A stretch of DNA of 64,000 bases, taken from contig CAVQDH010000002.1 of NCBI GenBank assembly GCA_963711215.1, positions 682,001 to 746,000 of the forward strand, given 5' to 3'. The DNA is from WHUA01 sp963711215 (lineage in GTDB: Bacteria; Pseudomonadota; Alphaproteobacteria; UBA8366). This document shows positions 8,399 to 17,592 of the stretch, piece after piece. Below the pieces are notes generated by a model. It searched no databases, was not told the DNA's origin, and saw only the letters and a program-made list of their open reading frames with translations. Numbering within the stretch: position 1 is the stretch's first letter; every line of letters starts with the position of its first letter. The position numbers and the translations under genes were made by a program.

Positions 8399-9925
8399 TC
8401 AGGTACCCGGGCGCTCCGCCTTGGCCGCCCGCGTCGTTATGATCCGCCCGGCGATCGCCGAGATCTGCGGCCAGAACAGGACGAAGATCGCGAGCCCGCA
8501 GATGCTGCCGACCAGCCCGTTCGACCAGAACACCGTGAGCGAGCCCTCGGAGATGATCATCGACTGGCGGAAAGCGCTTTCCGCCATGTCGCCCAGCACG
8601 AGGGCGAGGACCATCGGCGCCAGCGGGTAGGACAGCTTCTTGAACAGATAGCCGACGACGCCGAAGACGAGCATCAGCACGATGTCGAGGAAGGCGTTGT
8701 GCACCGTGTAGGCGCCGATCGCGCAGATCACCACGATGATCGGCCCGACGATGGAGAAGGGCACGCGCAGGATCGCCGCCCACCACGGCACGGTGGTGAG
8801 CACGATGATCAGTCCCGCTAAGTTGCCGAGATACATGCTGGCGATCAGGCCCCAGACGAAATCCTTCTGCTCGACGAACAGCATCGGTCCCGGCTGCAGT
8901 CCCCAGATCAGCAGCCCGCCGAGCAGCACGGCCGCCGTCGGCGAGCCGGGAATGCCCAGCGTCAGCATCGGCAGCAGCGCGCTGGTGCCAGCCGCGTGCG
9001 CCGCCGTCTCGGGTGCGACGACGCCTTCGATATGGCCGGTCCCGAAATGCCGCCCGTTGCGGGAGAAGCGCTTGGCGAGGCCGTAGCTCATGAAGGAAGC
9101 CGGCGTCGCGCCGCCCGGCGTGATCCCCATCCAGCAGCCGATGAAGGCGCCCCGCAGCGACGTCACCCAGTAGCGCGGCAGCTCCTTCCAGGTCTCCAGC
9201 ACCACGCGGGCGTTGATCTTGGCCGGCTCGCCTTTCAGGGAAAGCCCTTCCTCCATGGTGAGCAGGATCTCGCCGATGCCGAACAGGCCGATCACCGCGA
9301 CCAGGAAATCGAAGCCGCGGATCAGTTCCGTGCTGCCGAAGGTCATGCGCAGCTGGCCGGTCACCGTGTCGATGCCGACCGCGGCGAGCGCGAAGCCGAT
9401 CATCATCGAGGCGATGGTCTTCCACGGCGAGCCGCCGCCGAGCCCGACGAAGCTGCAGAAGGTCAGCAGCTGCACCGCGAAGAACTCGGGCGGGCCGAAT
9501 TCGAGGGAGAACTTGGCGATCAGCGGTGCGAGGAAGGTAAGGACGATCACCGCGATCAGCGCGCCGACGAAGGAGGAGGTGAAGGCGGCGGTCAGCGCCT
9601 GGCCGGCCCGGCCGTCGCGCGCCATCGGATAGCCGTCGAAGGTGGTCGCGACCGACCAGGGCTCGCCCGGGATGTTGAACAGGATGGAGGTGATGGCGCC
9701 GCCGAACAGCGCGCCCCAATAGATGCAGGACAGCATGATGATCGCCGAGGTCGGCGACATCGAAAACGTGAGCGGCAGCAGGATCGCCACGCCGTTCGCC
9801 CCGCCGAGGCCGGGCAGGACGCCGATCAGCACGCCGAGGGTGATGCCGATCATCATGAACAGAAGGTTCTGCAGGGTCAACGCGACCGCAAAACCGTGGA
9901 ACAGAGCCTCGACCAATTCGATCAT
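8399..9925 (-). CDS. tctA: Tripartite tricarboxylate transporter large membrane subunit TctA
   Basis: A 508-residue polytopic protein with the TctA hallmark near the N-terminus: GVLIGVLPGLGGANGVAILL. It also has SCIYWGALFGGAITSILFNI and, later, the glycine-rich GCWMGITPGGATPASFMSYG. About eleven or twelve hydrophobic segments are visible. TctA is the permease subunit of the TTT family, which imports tricarboxylates or other organic acids with an ion gradient and a periplasmic binding protein. The start is ATG 9925, ten bases after the tctB stop. It is the last gene of the tctC-tctB-tctA operon. Confidence 0.93.
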   Translation of the reverse strand: MIELVEALFHGFAVALTLQNLLFMMIGITLGVLIGVLPGLGGANGVAILLPLTFSMSPTSAIIMLSCIYWGALFGGAITSILFNIPGEPWSVATTFDGYPMARDGRAGQALTAAFTSSFVGALIAVIVLTFLAPLIAKFSLEFGPPEFFAVQLLTFCSFVGLGGGSPWKTIASMMIGFALAAVGIDTVTGQLRMTFGSTELIRGFDFLVAVIGLFGIGEILLTMEEGLSLKGEPAKINARVVLETWKELPRYWVTSLRGAFIGCWMGITPGGATPASFMSYGLAKRFSRNGRHFGTGHIEGVVAPETAAHAAGTSALLPMLTLGIPGSPTAAVLLGGLLIWGLQPGPMLFVEQKDFVWGLIASMYLGNLAGLIIVLTTVPWWAAILRVPFSIVGPIIVVICAIGAYTVHNAFLDIVLMLVFGVVGYLFKKLSYPLAPMVLALVLGDMAESAFRQSMIISEGSLTVFWSNGLVGSICGLAIFVLFWPQISAIAGRIITTRAAKAERPGT

Positions 9926-9935
9926 CCGGGATGCC

Positions 9936-10442
9936 TCAATAGCCGAGCCAGGTTTCGAGCGGTCCCTTGGGCAACGGCACCAGGAACCAGACCTCGAACA
10001 GCAGGAAGAGCGCGATGGGCACGCCGATCGCCACCGGCACGATGACGATCGCGCGGTAGCGGCCGAGAACCGCCATGAAAAAGGCGAGATAGAGCGCCGA
10101 GGCGACATAGATGCCCAGCACGGCGGTGACGGCGATATAGATGGCCGTCGGCCCGAGCAGCATCATGACCTGCCGGAACTGGTGCGGCACGATGAAGGGC
10201 GCGCGCCGGGCGCGCTTGGCGATTGCCCGAAAGAACACCACGCCGCTGGAGACGAACATCAGCAGTCCGACATAGAACGGAAAGTAGCCGGCTTGCGGGC
10301 CGTCCGGCGCCCAGCCGGCGCCGGTCAGCCAGTTGTCATACATGACGATTGCGGCCAACCCCATGATCGTCGCGGCGACCACGATTTCCATCATGCGTAC
10401 GGATACGCCGCCCTGTTCATCATGACCTTGGATTTCGTTCAT
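9936..10442 (-). CDS. tctB: Tripartite tricarboxylate transporter small membrane subunit TctB
   Basis: A 168-residue protein with four predicted transmembrane segments, for example VVAATIMGLAAIVMYDNWL, GYFPFYVGLLMFVSSGVVFF, GPTAIYIAVTAVLGIYVASA and IVIVPVAIGVPIALFLLFEV. Size, topology and position between tctC and tctA identify it as TctB. This subunit is poorly conserved, so context carries much of the call. The ATG at 10442 gives the usual short cytosolic N-terminus; the Shine-Dalgarno there is weak. A GC-rich hairpin separates it from tctC. Confidence 0.88.
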   Translation of the reverse strand: MNEIQGHDEQGGVSVRMMEIVVAATIMGLAAIVMYDNWLTGAGWAPDGPQAGYFPFYVGLLMFVSSGVVFFRAIAKRARRAPFIVPHQFRQVMMLLGPTAIYIAVTAVLGIYVASALYLAFFMAVLGRYRAIVIVPVAIGVPIALFLLFEVWFLVPLPKGPLETWLGY

Positions 10443-10535
10443 CGGTGCCCTGCAGATACCTGCCACCGCAAGCCGCCCGGCCGGCACGTCGCCCGGATCG
10501 GACGGATTGCGGCGGTGTGTTGAATACGATGAGAA

Positions 10536-10567
10536 GGACGGGCCGCGCGGCGCTGCGCGGTCCGTCC
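10536..10567. repeat. GC-rich hairpin between tctC and tctB
   Basis: The arms 10536-10548 and 10555-10567 pair over 13 positions with one wobble (GGACGGGCCGCGC against GCGCGGTCCGTCC) around a six-base loop. No T run follows on the minus strand. It begins a few bases past the tctC stop inside the operon. In other transport operons such structures protect the upstream binding-protein message or reduce read-through into the membrane-subunit genes; that role is inferred here. Confidence 0.6.
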
Positions 10568-10574
10568 GATCCCG

Positions 10575-11594
10575 TCACTTCTTGGCCAGGAAGCCTGCCT
10601 TGGCCATCAGCTGCTTGTGCGTCGCTTCGGCCTTTTCGACCCAGTCGCGGAATTCCTTGCCGCTCATGAAGGAGGTGTTGAAGGCGCCGTTCTCCATGAA
10701 TTGCTGCCATTCCGGCGTCGCGCGCACCTTCTTGAACAGTGTGACGTAGTAGTCGACCGCGTCCGCCGGCACGTTCCCCGGCATGAAGATGCCGCGCAGC
10801 ATCAGGTACTCGATGTCGAGCCCTTCCTCCTTGCAGGTCGGGATGTCCTTCCACGCCATGGTACCGGTGATCTTCTTGTCGAGCGCGATACGCTTGCCGT
10901 CAAACACGCACAGCGGCCGAAGGTTATGGGCACGCCACTGGGAGACCGCCTCGATCGGATTGTTGACTGAAGAATTGACGTGCTTGCCCACGAGCTGCTT
11001 CGCCACCTCGCCGCCGCCCTTGAACGGGACATAGGCGAACTTGGCCCCGGTCTGCTGCTCGATCGCGACCGTGATGATCTGGTCTTCCTGCTTCGAGCCG
11101 GTGCCGCCCATCTTGAACTTGTGGGGCCCCGCTTTCTTCACCGCGTCGATATAGTCCTTGGCCGTCTTGTAGGGCGTGTCGGCCGGAACCCAGAGCACGA
11201 ATTCGTCGAGCGCCAGCATGGCGACTGGCGTCAGGTCACGCCAATTGAAGGGGACACCCGTGGCGAGCGGCGTGGTGAACAGGTTGGATAGCGTGATGAT
11301 GATCTTGTGCGGATCGCCCTTCGAGCCTTTGACGTCGAGGAAGCCGTCCGCGCCCGCGCCGCCGCTCTTGTTGATGACCACGACGGGGCGCGGTACCAGA
11401 TTATGCTTCTGGACGATGCCCTGGATCATTCGGGCCATTTGATCCGCCCCGCCGCCGGTGCCGGCCGGAACGATGAATTCCACCGTCCGCGTGGGCTCCC
11501 AGGCCTTTGCGCCAACGGGGAGCACGGCCACGCACATGGCGGCGAGAACGGTGGTCGACAACACAATCACAGATGTCTTGAGGTAGCGGTTCAT
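10575..11594 (-). CDS. tctC: Tripartite tricarboxylate transporter substrate-binding protein (Bug family, TctC)
   Basis: A 339-residue periplasmic binding protein of the Bug/TctC family. The signal peptide is clear: SVIVLSTTVLAAMCVAVLPV followed by GAKAWEP. The mature protein opens with the family motif TVEFIVPAGTGGGADQMAR and continues with VVINKSGGAGADGFLDVKG. GGAGG-type bases lie just before the start. It heads the tctCBA operon. Bug proteins bind carboxylated ligands such as citrate, terephthalate or nicotinate; the ligand here cannot be predicted from sequence. Confidence 0.92.
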   Translation of the reverse strand: MNRYLKTSVIVLSTTVLAAMCVAVLPVGAKAWEPTRTVEFIVPAGTGGGADQMARMIQGIVQKHNLVPRPVVVINKSGGAGADGFLDVKGSKGDPHKIIITLSNLFTTPLATGVPFNWRDLTPVAMLALDEFVLWVPADTPYKTAKDYIDAVKKAGPHKFKMGGTGSKQEDQIITVAIEQQTGAKFAYVPFKGGGEVAKQLVGKHVNSSVNNPIEAVSQWRAHNLRPLCVFDGKRIALDKKITGTMAWKDIPTCKEEGLDIEYLMLRGIFMPGNVPADAVDYYVTLFKKVRATPEWQQFMENGAFNTSFMSGKEFRDWVEKAEATHKQLMAKAGFLAKK

Positions 11595-12005
11595 TCCTTT
11601 TTCCTCCCATGCTTTGTGCCGTCTTTCGTCATTGGCGCGCCGGCTGGATCATCCCGGGCAGGGCTTGTCTCGCCCCGTCCCGACGCCGGATACCGCTTGA
11701 CGATCGGTCTTGCATTTTTTGTTCTAAATACCAGCGTAGATGGTGGGAAAGCCGTCTGTCCATCGTCTTGAGATAAGGGACGGAAAGATTTTAGCCAGCT
11801 GCTGCAGCGCGCGCGGACGTCATCTTTGCGCGGGCGCGGTGTGGCGGTATCAGCGGCGTTGGCGGTGGGATGGGGGGCCTTTTCGGCGCGGTCCGGGGGC
11901 GGACTCGAGCGCTCGTCCTCGTAATCGGCCCCAAAGGTTAAGCTTCTCTTAATCTGTTTTTCCTAGTCTTCCGCCCGCATCGAATCAACAAGAGCGGCGA
12001 AATTC
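11595..12005. other. 411-base intergenic region between divergent tctC and a methyltransferase gene
   Basis: It carries the purine-rich ribosome binding site of tctC at its left end, and presumably promoters for both genes. A TTGACG near 11698 followed by a T-rich stretch is promoter-like, but the spacing to an AT-rich minus 10 is wrong. I see no ORF with family features, no tRNA and no strong hairpin. Confidence 0.4.
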
Positions 12006-12983
12006 GTGGTGAGCAGGTCTCAGGAAGTCTCCCACAACGCGGCTCCCGGCTCGGGTCAGGCGGACGATTACGTCCCGTTCGCGGCCCGATTTCGTGCCTG
12101 GTGGGAAGGCGTGGAGCCGGGGGCGATGGTGCAGCAGGGGCAAACGGCATCGGTCCGGCGCAATCGCCTGATCGTCGTCGATTCCCCGCTGAACGACAGT
12201 GGCATCGACGGGCATAGCGCCGAGCTGCGCTACCGTCTGTGGTCGCGGCTCTATGGCGAGGGCTTCACGCTGCCCGGCGGCCAGGAAGTCACGACGCAGT
12301 TCCTGAAATACACCGGCGTCCAGAAGGCGCAGGCCGTGCTCGACCTCTCGGCCGGGCTGGGCGGCACGACGCGCTCCGCGGCGCTGCAGTTCGGCGCCAC
12401 CGTGATGGGCCTCGAGCCGGATCCGGACGTCGCCGATCTCGGCATGAAGCTGTCGGAAATTCGCGGCCTGGAGGCGCGGGTCCCGATCGCCTCCTATGAC
12501 CCCGAGACGATTGCGCTCGCCGAGCGCGCCTACGACATGATCATCATGCGCGAGCGCCTCTTCGGCCTTCGTGGCCGCGCGCACGTGCTCGAGCAAATGG
12601 CCAAGGCCTTGAACGCGGGCGGCAAGGTCGTGCTGACCGACCTCGTGCTGGCGCATCACGACAAGCTCGGGAATCCGTCGGTCAAGGCAATCGCCGAGAC
12701 CTCGGGCGTCGAGCCCTGGACGCTCGGCGATTTCTACGAGGCGTGCCATCGCGTCGGCCTGCATCTGCAGCTTTTCCGGGACGAGACGGACGGCTACCGG
12801 CGGCTTCTGATCGACAGCTGGACCGAATTCTCCAACAACATCACGAAAGAGACGCTCGACCGCGCCTTCGTCGACGTGCTGATGCGCGAGGCCGAGACGG
12901 TCAAGCGGCGCATCACGGCGGTCAACTCCGGCGCGCTGCGCTATGCCTATATGGAGCTTTCCCGGACCGAAACCCGCGGCTGA
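12006..12983 (+). CDS. Class I SAM-dependent methyltransferase
   Basis: A 325-residue protein with a central Rossmann methyltransferase domain. The SAM-binding motif is VLDLSAGLGGTTR near residues 115-127. The acidic end of strand two follows in VMGLEPDPDVADLG, and the post-I region is ALNAGGKVVLTDLVL near 200. About 85 residues precede the domain. The start is GTG 12006, with GTG 12009 possible. The substrate is unknown; no neighbour points to one, and the next gene is the independently promoted rpmJ. Confidence 0.78.
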   Translation: MVSRSQEVSHNAAPGSGQADDYVPFAARFRAWWEGVEPGAMVQQGQTASVRRNRLIVVDSPLNDSGIDGHSAELRYRLWSRLYGEGFTLPGGQEVTTQFLKYTGVQKAQAVLDLSAGLGGTTRSAALQFGATVMGLEPDPDVADLGMKLSEIRGLEARVPIASYDPETIALAERAYDMIIMRERLFGLRGRAHVLEQMAKALNAGGKVVLTDLVLAHHDKLGNPSVKAIAETSGVEPWTLGDFYEACHRVGLHLQLFRDETDGYRRLLIDSWTEFSNNITKETLDRAFVDVLMREAETVKRRITAVNSGALRYAYMELSRTETRG

Positions 12984-13045
12984 CCGGCCGGGCCCGGCCG
13001 CCGGCGGCTGCGACGATCCTGCCGCGGATAACGCTTCCGGCGGCA

Positions 13046-13074
13046 TTGACATGCGGGCGCCGCCCCCATATGTT
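13046..13074 (+). promoter_or_regulatory. Sigma-70-type promoter of rpmJ
   Basis: TTGACA at 13046-13051, a spacer of exactly 17 bases, then TATGTT at 13069-13074. Transcription would start near 13081, giving a leader of about 34 bases to the rpmJ ATG. The hexamers match six of six and four of six consensus positions. Confidence 0.7.
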
Positions 13075-13114
13075 CCGCGGCCTACGGCAGGAAAGCCAAG
13101 GCCGGGAGCGTGCC

Positions 13115-13240
13115 ATGAAAGTCGTCAATTCGCTGAAATCGATCAAGAAACGGCACAAGGATTGCCGCGTCGTGCGCCGCAAGGGCCGGGTCTATGTGAT
13201 CAACAAGACCAACCCGCGCTTCAAGGCGCGCCAGGGCTGA
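13115..13240 (+). CDS. rpmJ: Ribosomal protein bL36, type B
   Basis: A 41-residue basic protein starting MKVVNSLKSIKKRHKDC and ending NPRFKARQG, which is diagnostic for bL36 of the 41-residue type common in alphaproteobacteria. It binds 23S rRNA in the large subunit. Only one cysteine (DCRVVRR) is present, so the four-ligand zinc ribbon of the short L36 form is absent. It stands outside any ribosomal-protein operon, with its own promoter 5 prime and a Rho-independent terminator 3 prime, which is typical for this paralogue. GGGAG precedes the ATG. Confidence 0.95.
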   Translation: MKVVNSLKSIKKRHKDCRVVRRKGRVYVINKTNPRFKARQG

Positions 13241-13273
13241 TCGACCGTTTTCGGGCCTGCGGGCCCGCTCGGT

Positions 13274-13298
13274 AACCGCGCCACTCCGGCGCGGTTTT
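13274..13298 (+). terminator. Rho-independent terminator of rpmJ
   Basis: Nine-base perfect stem AACCGCGCC (13274-13282) with GGCGCGGTT (13288-13296), a five-base loop, and a TTTT run at 13295-13298. It lies 33 bases past the rpmJ stop. Confidence 0.85.
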
Positions 13299-13403
13299 GC
13301 TTTGTGCGGGCCGATCCGCCGGCGGCCCTTGCCAGCTAGACGTTTCGGACGTCGCCCGGACATGCTATCCCATGACTGCCAAGGGCAATGGGAGGATGCG
13401 GCG

Positions 13404-14891
13404 ATGAAGATGCCCGAACCCGATGCGGCCGTGATGCGGCGGAAGGACGAGATCGCGTCGGCGCTCCGCGGCATCGTTCCGGGCGAAGGCGTCATCGTGA
13501 ACGACGACGAGCTGCGCCCCTACGAAAGCGACGGCCTGACCGCCTACCGCCAGATGCCGCTGATCGTGGTCCTGCCGGAAACCACCGAGCAGGTCAGCCG
13601 GGTCCTCCGCTACTGCCACGACAACGGCATCAAGGTCGTGCCGCGCGGCGCGGGGACCTCGCTCTCCGGCGGCGCGCTGCCCTTGCGGGACGGCATCGTC
13701 CTCGGTCTCGGCAAGTTCAACCGCATCCTCTCGGTCGACTACGACAACCGCGTCGCCGTGGTGCAGCCGGGCGTCACCAACCTGGCGATCAGCGATGCCG
13801 TCGGCGAGGAGGGCTTCTACTACGCGCCCGATCCGTCGAGCCAGATCGCGTGTACGATCGGCGGCAACATCGCGGAGAACTCCGGCGGCGTGCATTGCCT
13901 GAAATACGGCATGACCACCAACAACGTGCTGGGCCTCGAGCTCGTGCTGGTCGACGGCGAGGTGATCCGCATCGGCGGGCCGCACATGGACGCCGAAGGA
14001 TACGACCTGCTGGGCCTGCTGACCGGCTCGGAAGGGCTCCTGGGCGTGGTCACCGAGGTGACGGTGCGCATCCTGCCGAAGCCCGAGACGGCGCGCGCCC
14101 TTCTCGTCGGCTTTCCCAGCAGCGAGGATGCCGGCGCCTGCGTCGCGGGCGTCATCGGCGCGGGCATCATCCCGGCCGGCATGGAGATGATGGACCGCCC
14201 GGCCATCCATGCGGCGGAGGATTTCGTCCATGCCGGCTATCCGCTCGACGTGGAAGCGCTCCTGATCGTCGAGCTCGACGGCCCGGAGGCGGAGGTCGAC
14301 TATCTGATCGCGCGCGTCGAGGAAATCGCCAAGGCGAACAAAGCCGTCGGCTGCCGTATCTCGCAGGACGACGCGGAGCGGGCGCGCTTCTGGGCCGGAC
14401 GCAAGGCGGCTTTTCCCGCGGTCGGACGCATCTCGCCCGACTATTACTGCATGGACGGGACGATCCCGCGCGGCCGGCTGCCGGAAGTGCTCAGCCGGAT
14501 GAACGCGCTGTCCAAGAAATACGGCCTCCGCGTCGCCAACGTCTTTCACGCCGGGGACGGCAACCTGCACCCGCTGATCCTCTACGATGCGAACGAGCCG
14601 GGCGAGCTGGAGAATGCGGAGAAATTCGGCGCCGATATCCTGAAGCTCTGCGTCGAGGTCGGCGGCGTGCTGACCGGCGAGCACGGCGTCGGCGTCGAGA
14701 AGCGCGACCTCATGCCGGCGATGTTCAGCGAGGACGACCTGAAACAGCAGCAGCGCGTGAAATGCGCCTTCGACCCGCAGAACCTGCTCAACCCCGGCAA
14801 GGTGTTTCCGGTGCTGCACCGCTGCGCCGAGCTCGGGCGCATGCATGTACACCGCGGGCAGCTCCCGTTTCCCGACATCCCGCGGTTCTGA
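13404..14891 (+). CDS. glcD: Glycolate oxidase subunit GlcD (FAD-linked)
   Basis: A 495-residue FAD-dependent oxidase of the GlcD/D-lactate dehydrogenase type. The FAD-binding domain contains VPRGAGTSLSGGALP near residues 80-94 and IGGNIAENSGG near 152-162. The C-terminal domain ends with NVFHAGDGNLHPLIL, GVLTGEHGVGVEKRDLM and FDPQNLLNPGKVFP, all typical of GlcD. With GlcE and GlcF it oxidises glycolate to glyoxylate at the membrane and passes electrons to quinone. ATG 13404 has GGGAGGA about ten bases upstream. It opens a glcDEF operon; the frame is intact, unlike the two genes that follow. Confidence 0.94.
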   Translation: MKMPEPDAAVMRRKDEIASALRGIVPGEGVIVNDDELRPYESDGLTAYRQMPLIVVLPETTEQVSRVLRYCHDNGIKVVPRGAGTSLSGGALPLRDGIVLGLGKFNRILSVDYDNRVAVVQPGVTNLAISDAVGEEGFYYAPDPSSQIACTIGGNIAENSGGVHCLKYGMTTNNVLGLELVLVDGEVIRIGGPHMDAEGYDLLGLLTGSEGLLGVVTEVTVRILPKPETARALLVGFPSSEDAGACVAGVIGAGIIPAGMEMMDRPAIHAAEDFVHAGYPLDVEALLIVELDGPEAEVDYLIARVEEIAKANKAVGCRISQDDAERARFWAGRKAAFPAVGRISPDYYCMDGTIPRGRLPEVLSRMNALSKKYGLRVANVFHAGDGNLHPLILYDANEPGELENAEKFGADILKLCVEVGGVLTGEHGVGVEKRDLMPAMFSEDDLKQQQRVKCAFDPQNLLNPGKVFPVLHRCAELGRMHVHRGQLPFPDIPRF

Positions 14892-14934
14892 GGGGAAAAT
14901 GAAGATGAATGGCGCTGCCATGATTGTCCGTTTT

Positions 14935-15013
14935 GCCCCCACCTCACCCTCCCGCTGCGCGGGTCCCTCCCTCTCCGCCCCGGGGGGCGGAGAGGGCCGG
15001 GGTGAGGTGGGGC
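14935..15013. repeat. Nested GC-rich palindrome between glcD and glcE
   Basis: Outer arms GCCCCCACCTCACC (from 14935) and GGTGAGGTGGGGC (15001-15013) pair with one unpaired C. The inner arms CCCTCTCCGCCCC (14969-14981) and GGGGCGGAGAGGG (14984-14996) pair perfectly over 13 bases. It resembles the dispersed extragenic palindromes common in GC-rich proteobacteria. No T run follows, so it is not a clean terminator. Confidence 0.65.
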
Positions 15014-15051
15014 GAAACACGGCGCTTTCGTAAAGGGTTGCGGATTCGCGA

Positions 15052-16278
15052 ATGCCCGAGAGCTTCAAGCCCGAAACGCCGGAGCAGGTCTGCGAAGCGG
15101 TCGCCTGGGCGGCGGCGGAAGAATCTCCCGCTCGAGATCGTCTGCGGCGGCAGCAAGCGGTCGATGGGCCGGCCGACCAATATCGCGAACAGCCTCGACG
15201 TCTCCGCCTTGCGCGGCATTTCGCTTTACGAGCCGGAGGAGCTGGTGCTCGGCGCCGGGCCCGGCACGCCGATGGCGGAGATCGAGCAGACGCTGGCCGA
15301 ACGACGCCAGCAGCTCGCTTTCGAGCCGCCCGATCTGGGTCCGCTGCTCGGCGGCGCGCCGGGGAAGGGCACGCTCGGCGGCGCGATCGCCTGCAACCTG
15401 TCGGGACCGCGGCGGATCAAGGCGGGCGCTGCGCGCGACCATTTCCTCGGCTTCACCGCCGTCAGCGGCCGCGGCGAGGTGTTCAAGTCCGGCGGGCGGG
15501 TCGTCAAGAACGTCACCGGCTATGACCTCAGCAAGCTGATGTGCGGCTCCTGGGGGACGCTCGGCGTGATGACCTCGCTCACGGTGAAGGTGCTGCCGGC
15601 GGCGGAGAGCATACGCACCGTGCTGGTGATGGGGCTCGATGCCGAACAGGCAGGGGAGGCGATGACCGTTGCGCTGAATGACGCCCTATGAGGTGTCGGG
15701 GGCGGCCTGGTTGCCGGCGCCGCTGGCCATGCGGATCGGGCGTCTCCTACGTGGCGGGCGCCAGGACGACGGCCGCCGCGATCCGCGTCGAGGGCCCGAA
15801 GCCGTCGGTCGAATACCGCTGCGCGGCGCTGCGCCGGCAGCTCGGCGCGTTGGGCGAGACCGAGGAGCTGCACGGTCGCAACAGCGCGCTTTTCTGGCGC
15901 GAGCTGCGCGACGTTATCCCTTTCGCGGCGGAAGGGGACACGCGCTGCGTCTGGCGTCTTTCCGTCCCCCCGGCCGAGGGCGCGATCATTCTGGAAGAAC
16001 TGGCCCTCGAGACCGGCGGCGAGGCCTTCCTCGACTGGGGCGGCGGGCTGATCTGGCTCGCCGTGGACGGCGATGACGCACAGCACGCCGCGGTGCGCGC
16101 CTCGCTTCCGGCGGCGGGCGGCCATGCGACGCTGATCCGCGCGCCCGAGCCGGTGCGCGCCGCCGTGCCGGTTTTCCAGCCGCCTGCGCCGGGCATCGTC
16201 CGGCTGTCCCGCAGCGTGAAGGAGAATTTCGACCCGCGCGGCGTGCTCAATCCCGGCCGCATGTACGCGGACTTGTAG
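15052..16278 (+). pseudogene. glcE: Glycolate oxidase subunit GlcE (three frame breaks as sequenced)
   Basis: GlcE is the second FAD-binding subunit of glycolate oxidase. The pieces, in order, are MPESFKPETPEQVCEAVAW; then LEIVCGGSKRSMGRPT through GYDLSKLMCGSWGTLGVMT; then PYEVSGAAWLPAPLAMRIG; then VSYVAGARTTAAAIRVEG, ending FDPRGVLNPGRMYADL. Each join needs one base fewer: near 15122-15129, near 15681-15686 and at 15738-15740. Removing three bases gives 407 residues, normal for GlcE. If the breaks are sequencing errors the gene is functional; if real it is dead. It follows glcD after the palindrome and precedes glcF by nine bases. Confidence 0.88.
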
Positions 16279-16287
16279 GGCCGTCAT

Positions 16288-17592
16288 ATGCAGACGCATT
16301 TCTCCCTGGCGCAGCTGGCCGACCCGAACCTGGCGGAAGCGAACAAGATCCTCCGCAACTGCGTCCATTGCGGCTTCTGTACCGCGACCTGCCCGACCTA
16401 CGTCCTGCTCGGCGACGAACTCGACAGCCCGCGCGGACGCATCTACCTGATCAAGGACATGCTGGAGAAGGGGCGTCCGGCGACGCCCGCAGGTCGTCAA
16501 GCATATCGACCGCTGCCTCGGCTGCCTCGTCCTGCATGACGACCTGTCCTTCGGGCGTGCACTATCAGCATCTCGTCGACCAGGCCCGGGTGCATATCGA
16601 AAGGACCTTTCGCCGCGGACTTGCTCGATCGCGCGATACGCGCCTTCATCGCCCGGCTGCTGCCCTATCCGCGGCGCTTCCGCCTGGCGCTGCGCGCGGG
16701 CGGTCTGGCGCGGCCGTTGCGCGGCCTTCTCCCCGGGCGGCTCGGCGCGATGCTCGCGCTGATGCCCGACGTCCTTGCCGCCGCCGACGCCGTTCGCGCG
16801 GCGGCATGTCCATCCGGCGGAAGGCCCCCGCAAGGGCCGGGTCGCGCTGCTCACGGGGTGCGCGCAGAGCGTGCTGGCGCCGCACATCAACGACGGCGAC
16901 GATCCGTCTGCTGACCCGCCACGGCATCGAGGTGGTCGTGGCCGACGAAGGCGGATGCTGCGGCGCGCTGGTCCACCATATGGGACGCGAGGCGCAGGCC
17001 CATGTACAGGCCGCCGCCATCATCGCTGCCTGGACCGCGGAGATGGACGGCGAGGGGCTCGATGCCATCGTGATCAACGCCAGCGGCTGCGGCACGACCG
17101 TCAAGGACTACGGCTTCATGTTCCGCAACGACGAAGCGTTGCACGATGGCGCGGCGCGCGTGTCGGCGATCACGCGCGACATTTCCGAATATCTTACCGC
17201 CATCGGCCTGATGCCGGCGGTGCAGATGCCCGGGCTGACGGTCGCCTACCATTCGGCCTGCTCGCTGCAGCACGGCCAGAAGGTGACGGCCGCTGCCGAA
17301 GGCGCTGCTGCAGCAGGCCGGCTTCCGGGTCGCCGAGCCGCGCGAAGGGCATCTCTGCTGCGGCTCGGCCGGCACCTACAACATGCTGCAGCCAGCGCTG
17401 GCCACGCGGCTGCGCGATCGCAAGGTCGCCAACCTCGAACGAACGAAGGCGGATGTCATCGCGGCCGGCAATCTCGGCTGCATGACGCAGCTGGCGGCCG
17501 GCACCGCGATTCCGATCGTCCATACGGTGGAGCTGCTCGACTGGGCCACCGGCGGGCCGAGACCGGCGGCGATGGGCGGCGACGGTCAGTAG
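16288..17592 (+). pseudogene. glcF: Glycolate oxidase iron-sulfur subunit GlcF (six frame breaks as sequenced)
   Basis: GlcF carries the iron-sulfur clusters of glycolate oxidase. The pieces give the first cluster motif CVHCGFCTATCP, the second CLGCLSCMTTCP, and the two CCG-domain segments ADEGGCCGALVHHMG and GHLCCGSAGTYNML with HSACSLQHGQK between them. The frame advances by one at about 16486-16488, 16527-16531, 16615-16620, 16804, 16894 and 17293. Six bases removed gives 432 residues, normal for GlcF. No in-frame stop or common motif marks the breaks. It converges with the glycosyltransferase gene, and their 3 prime ends overlap by seven bases. Confidence 0.88.
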
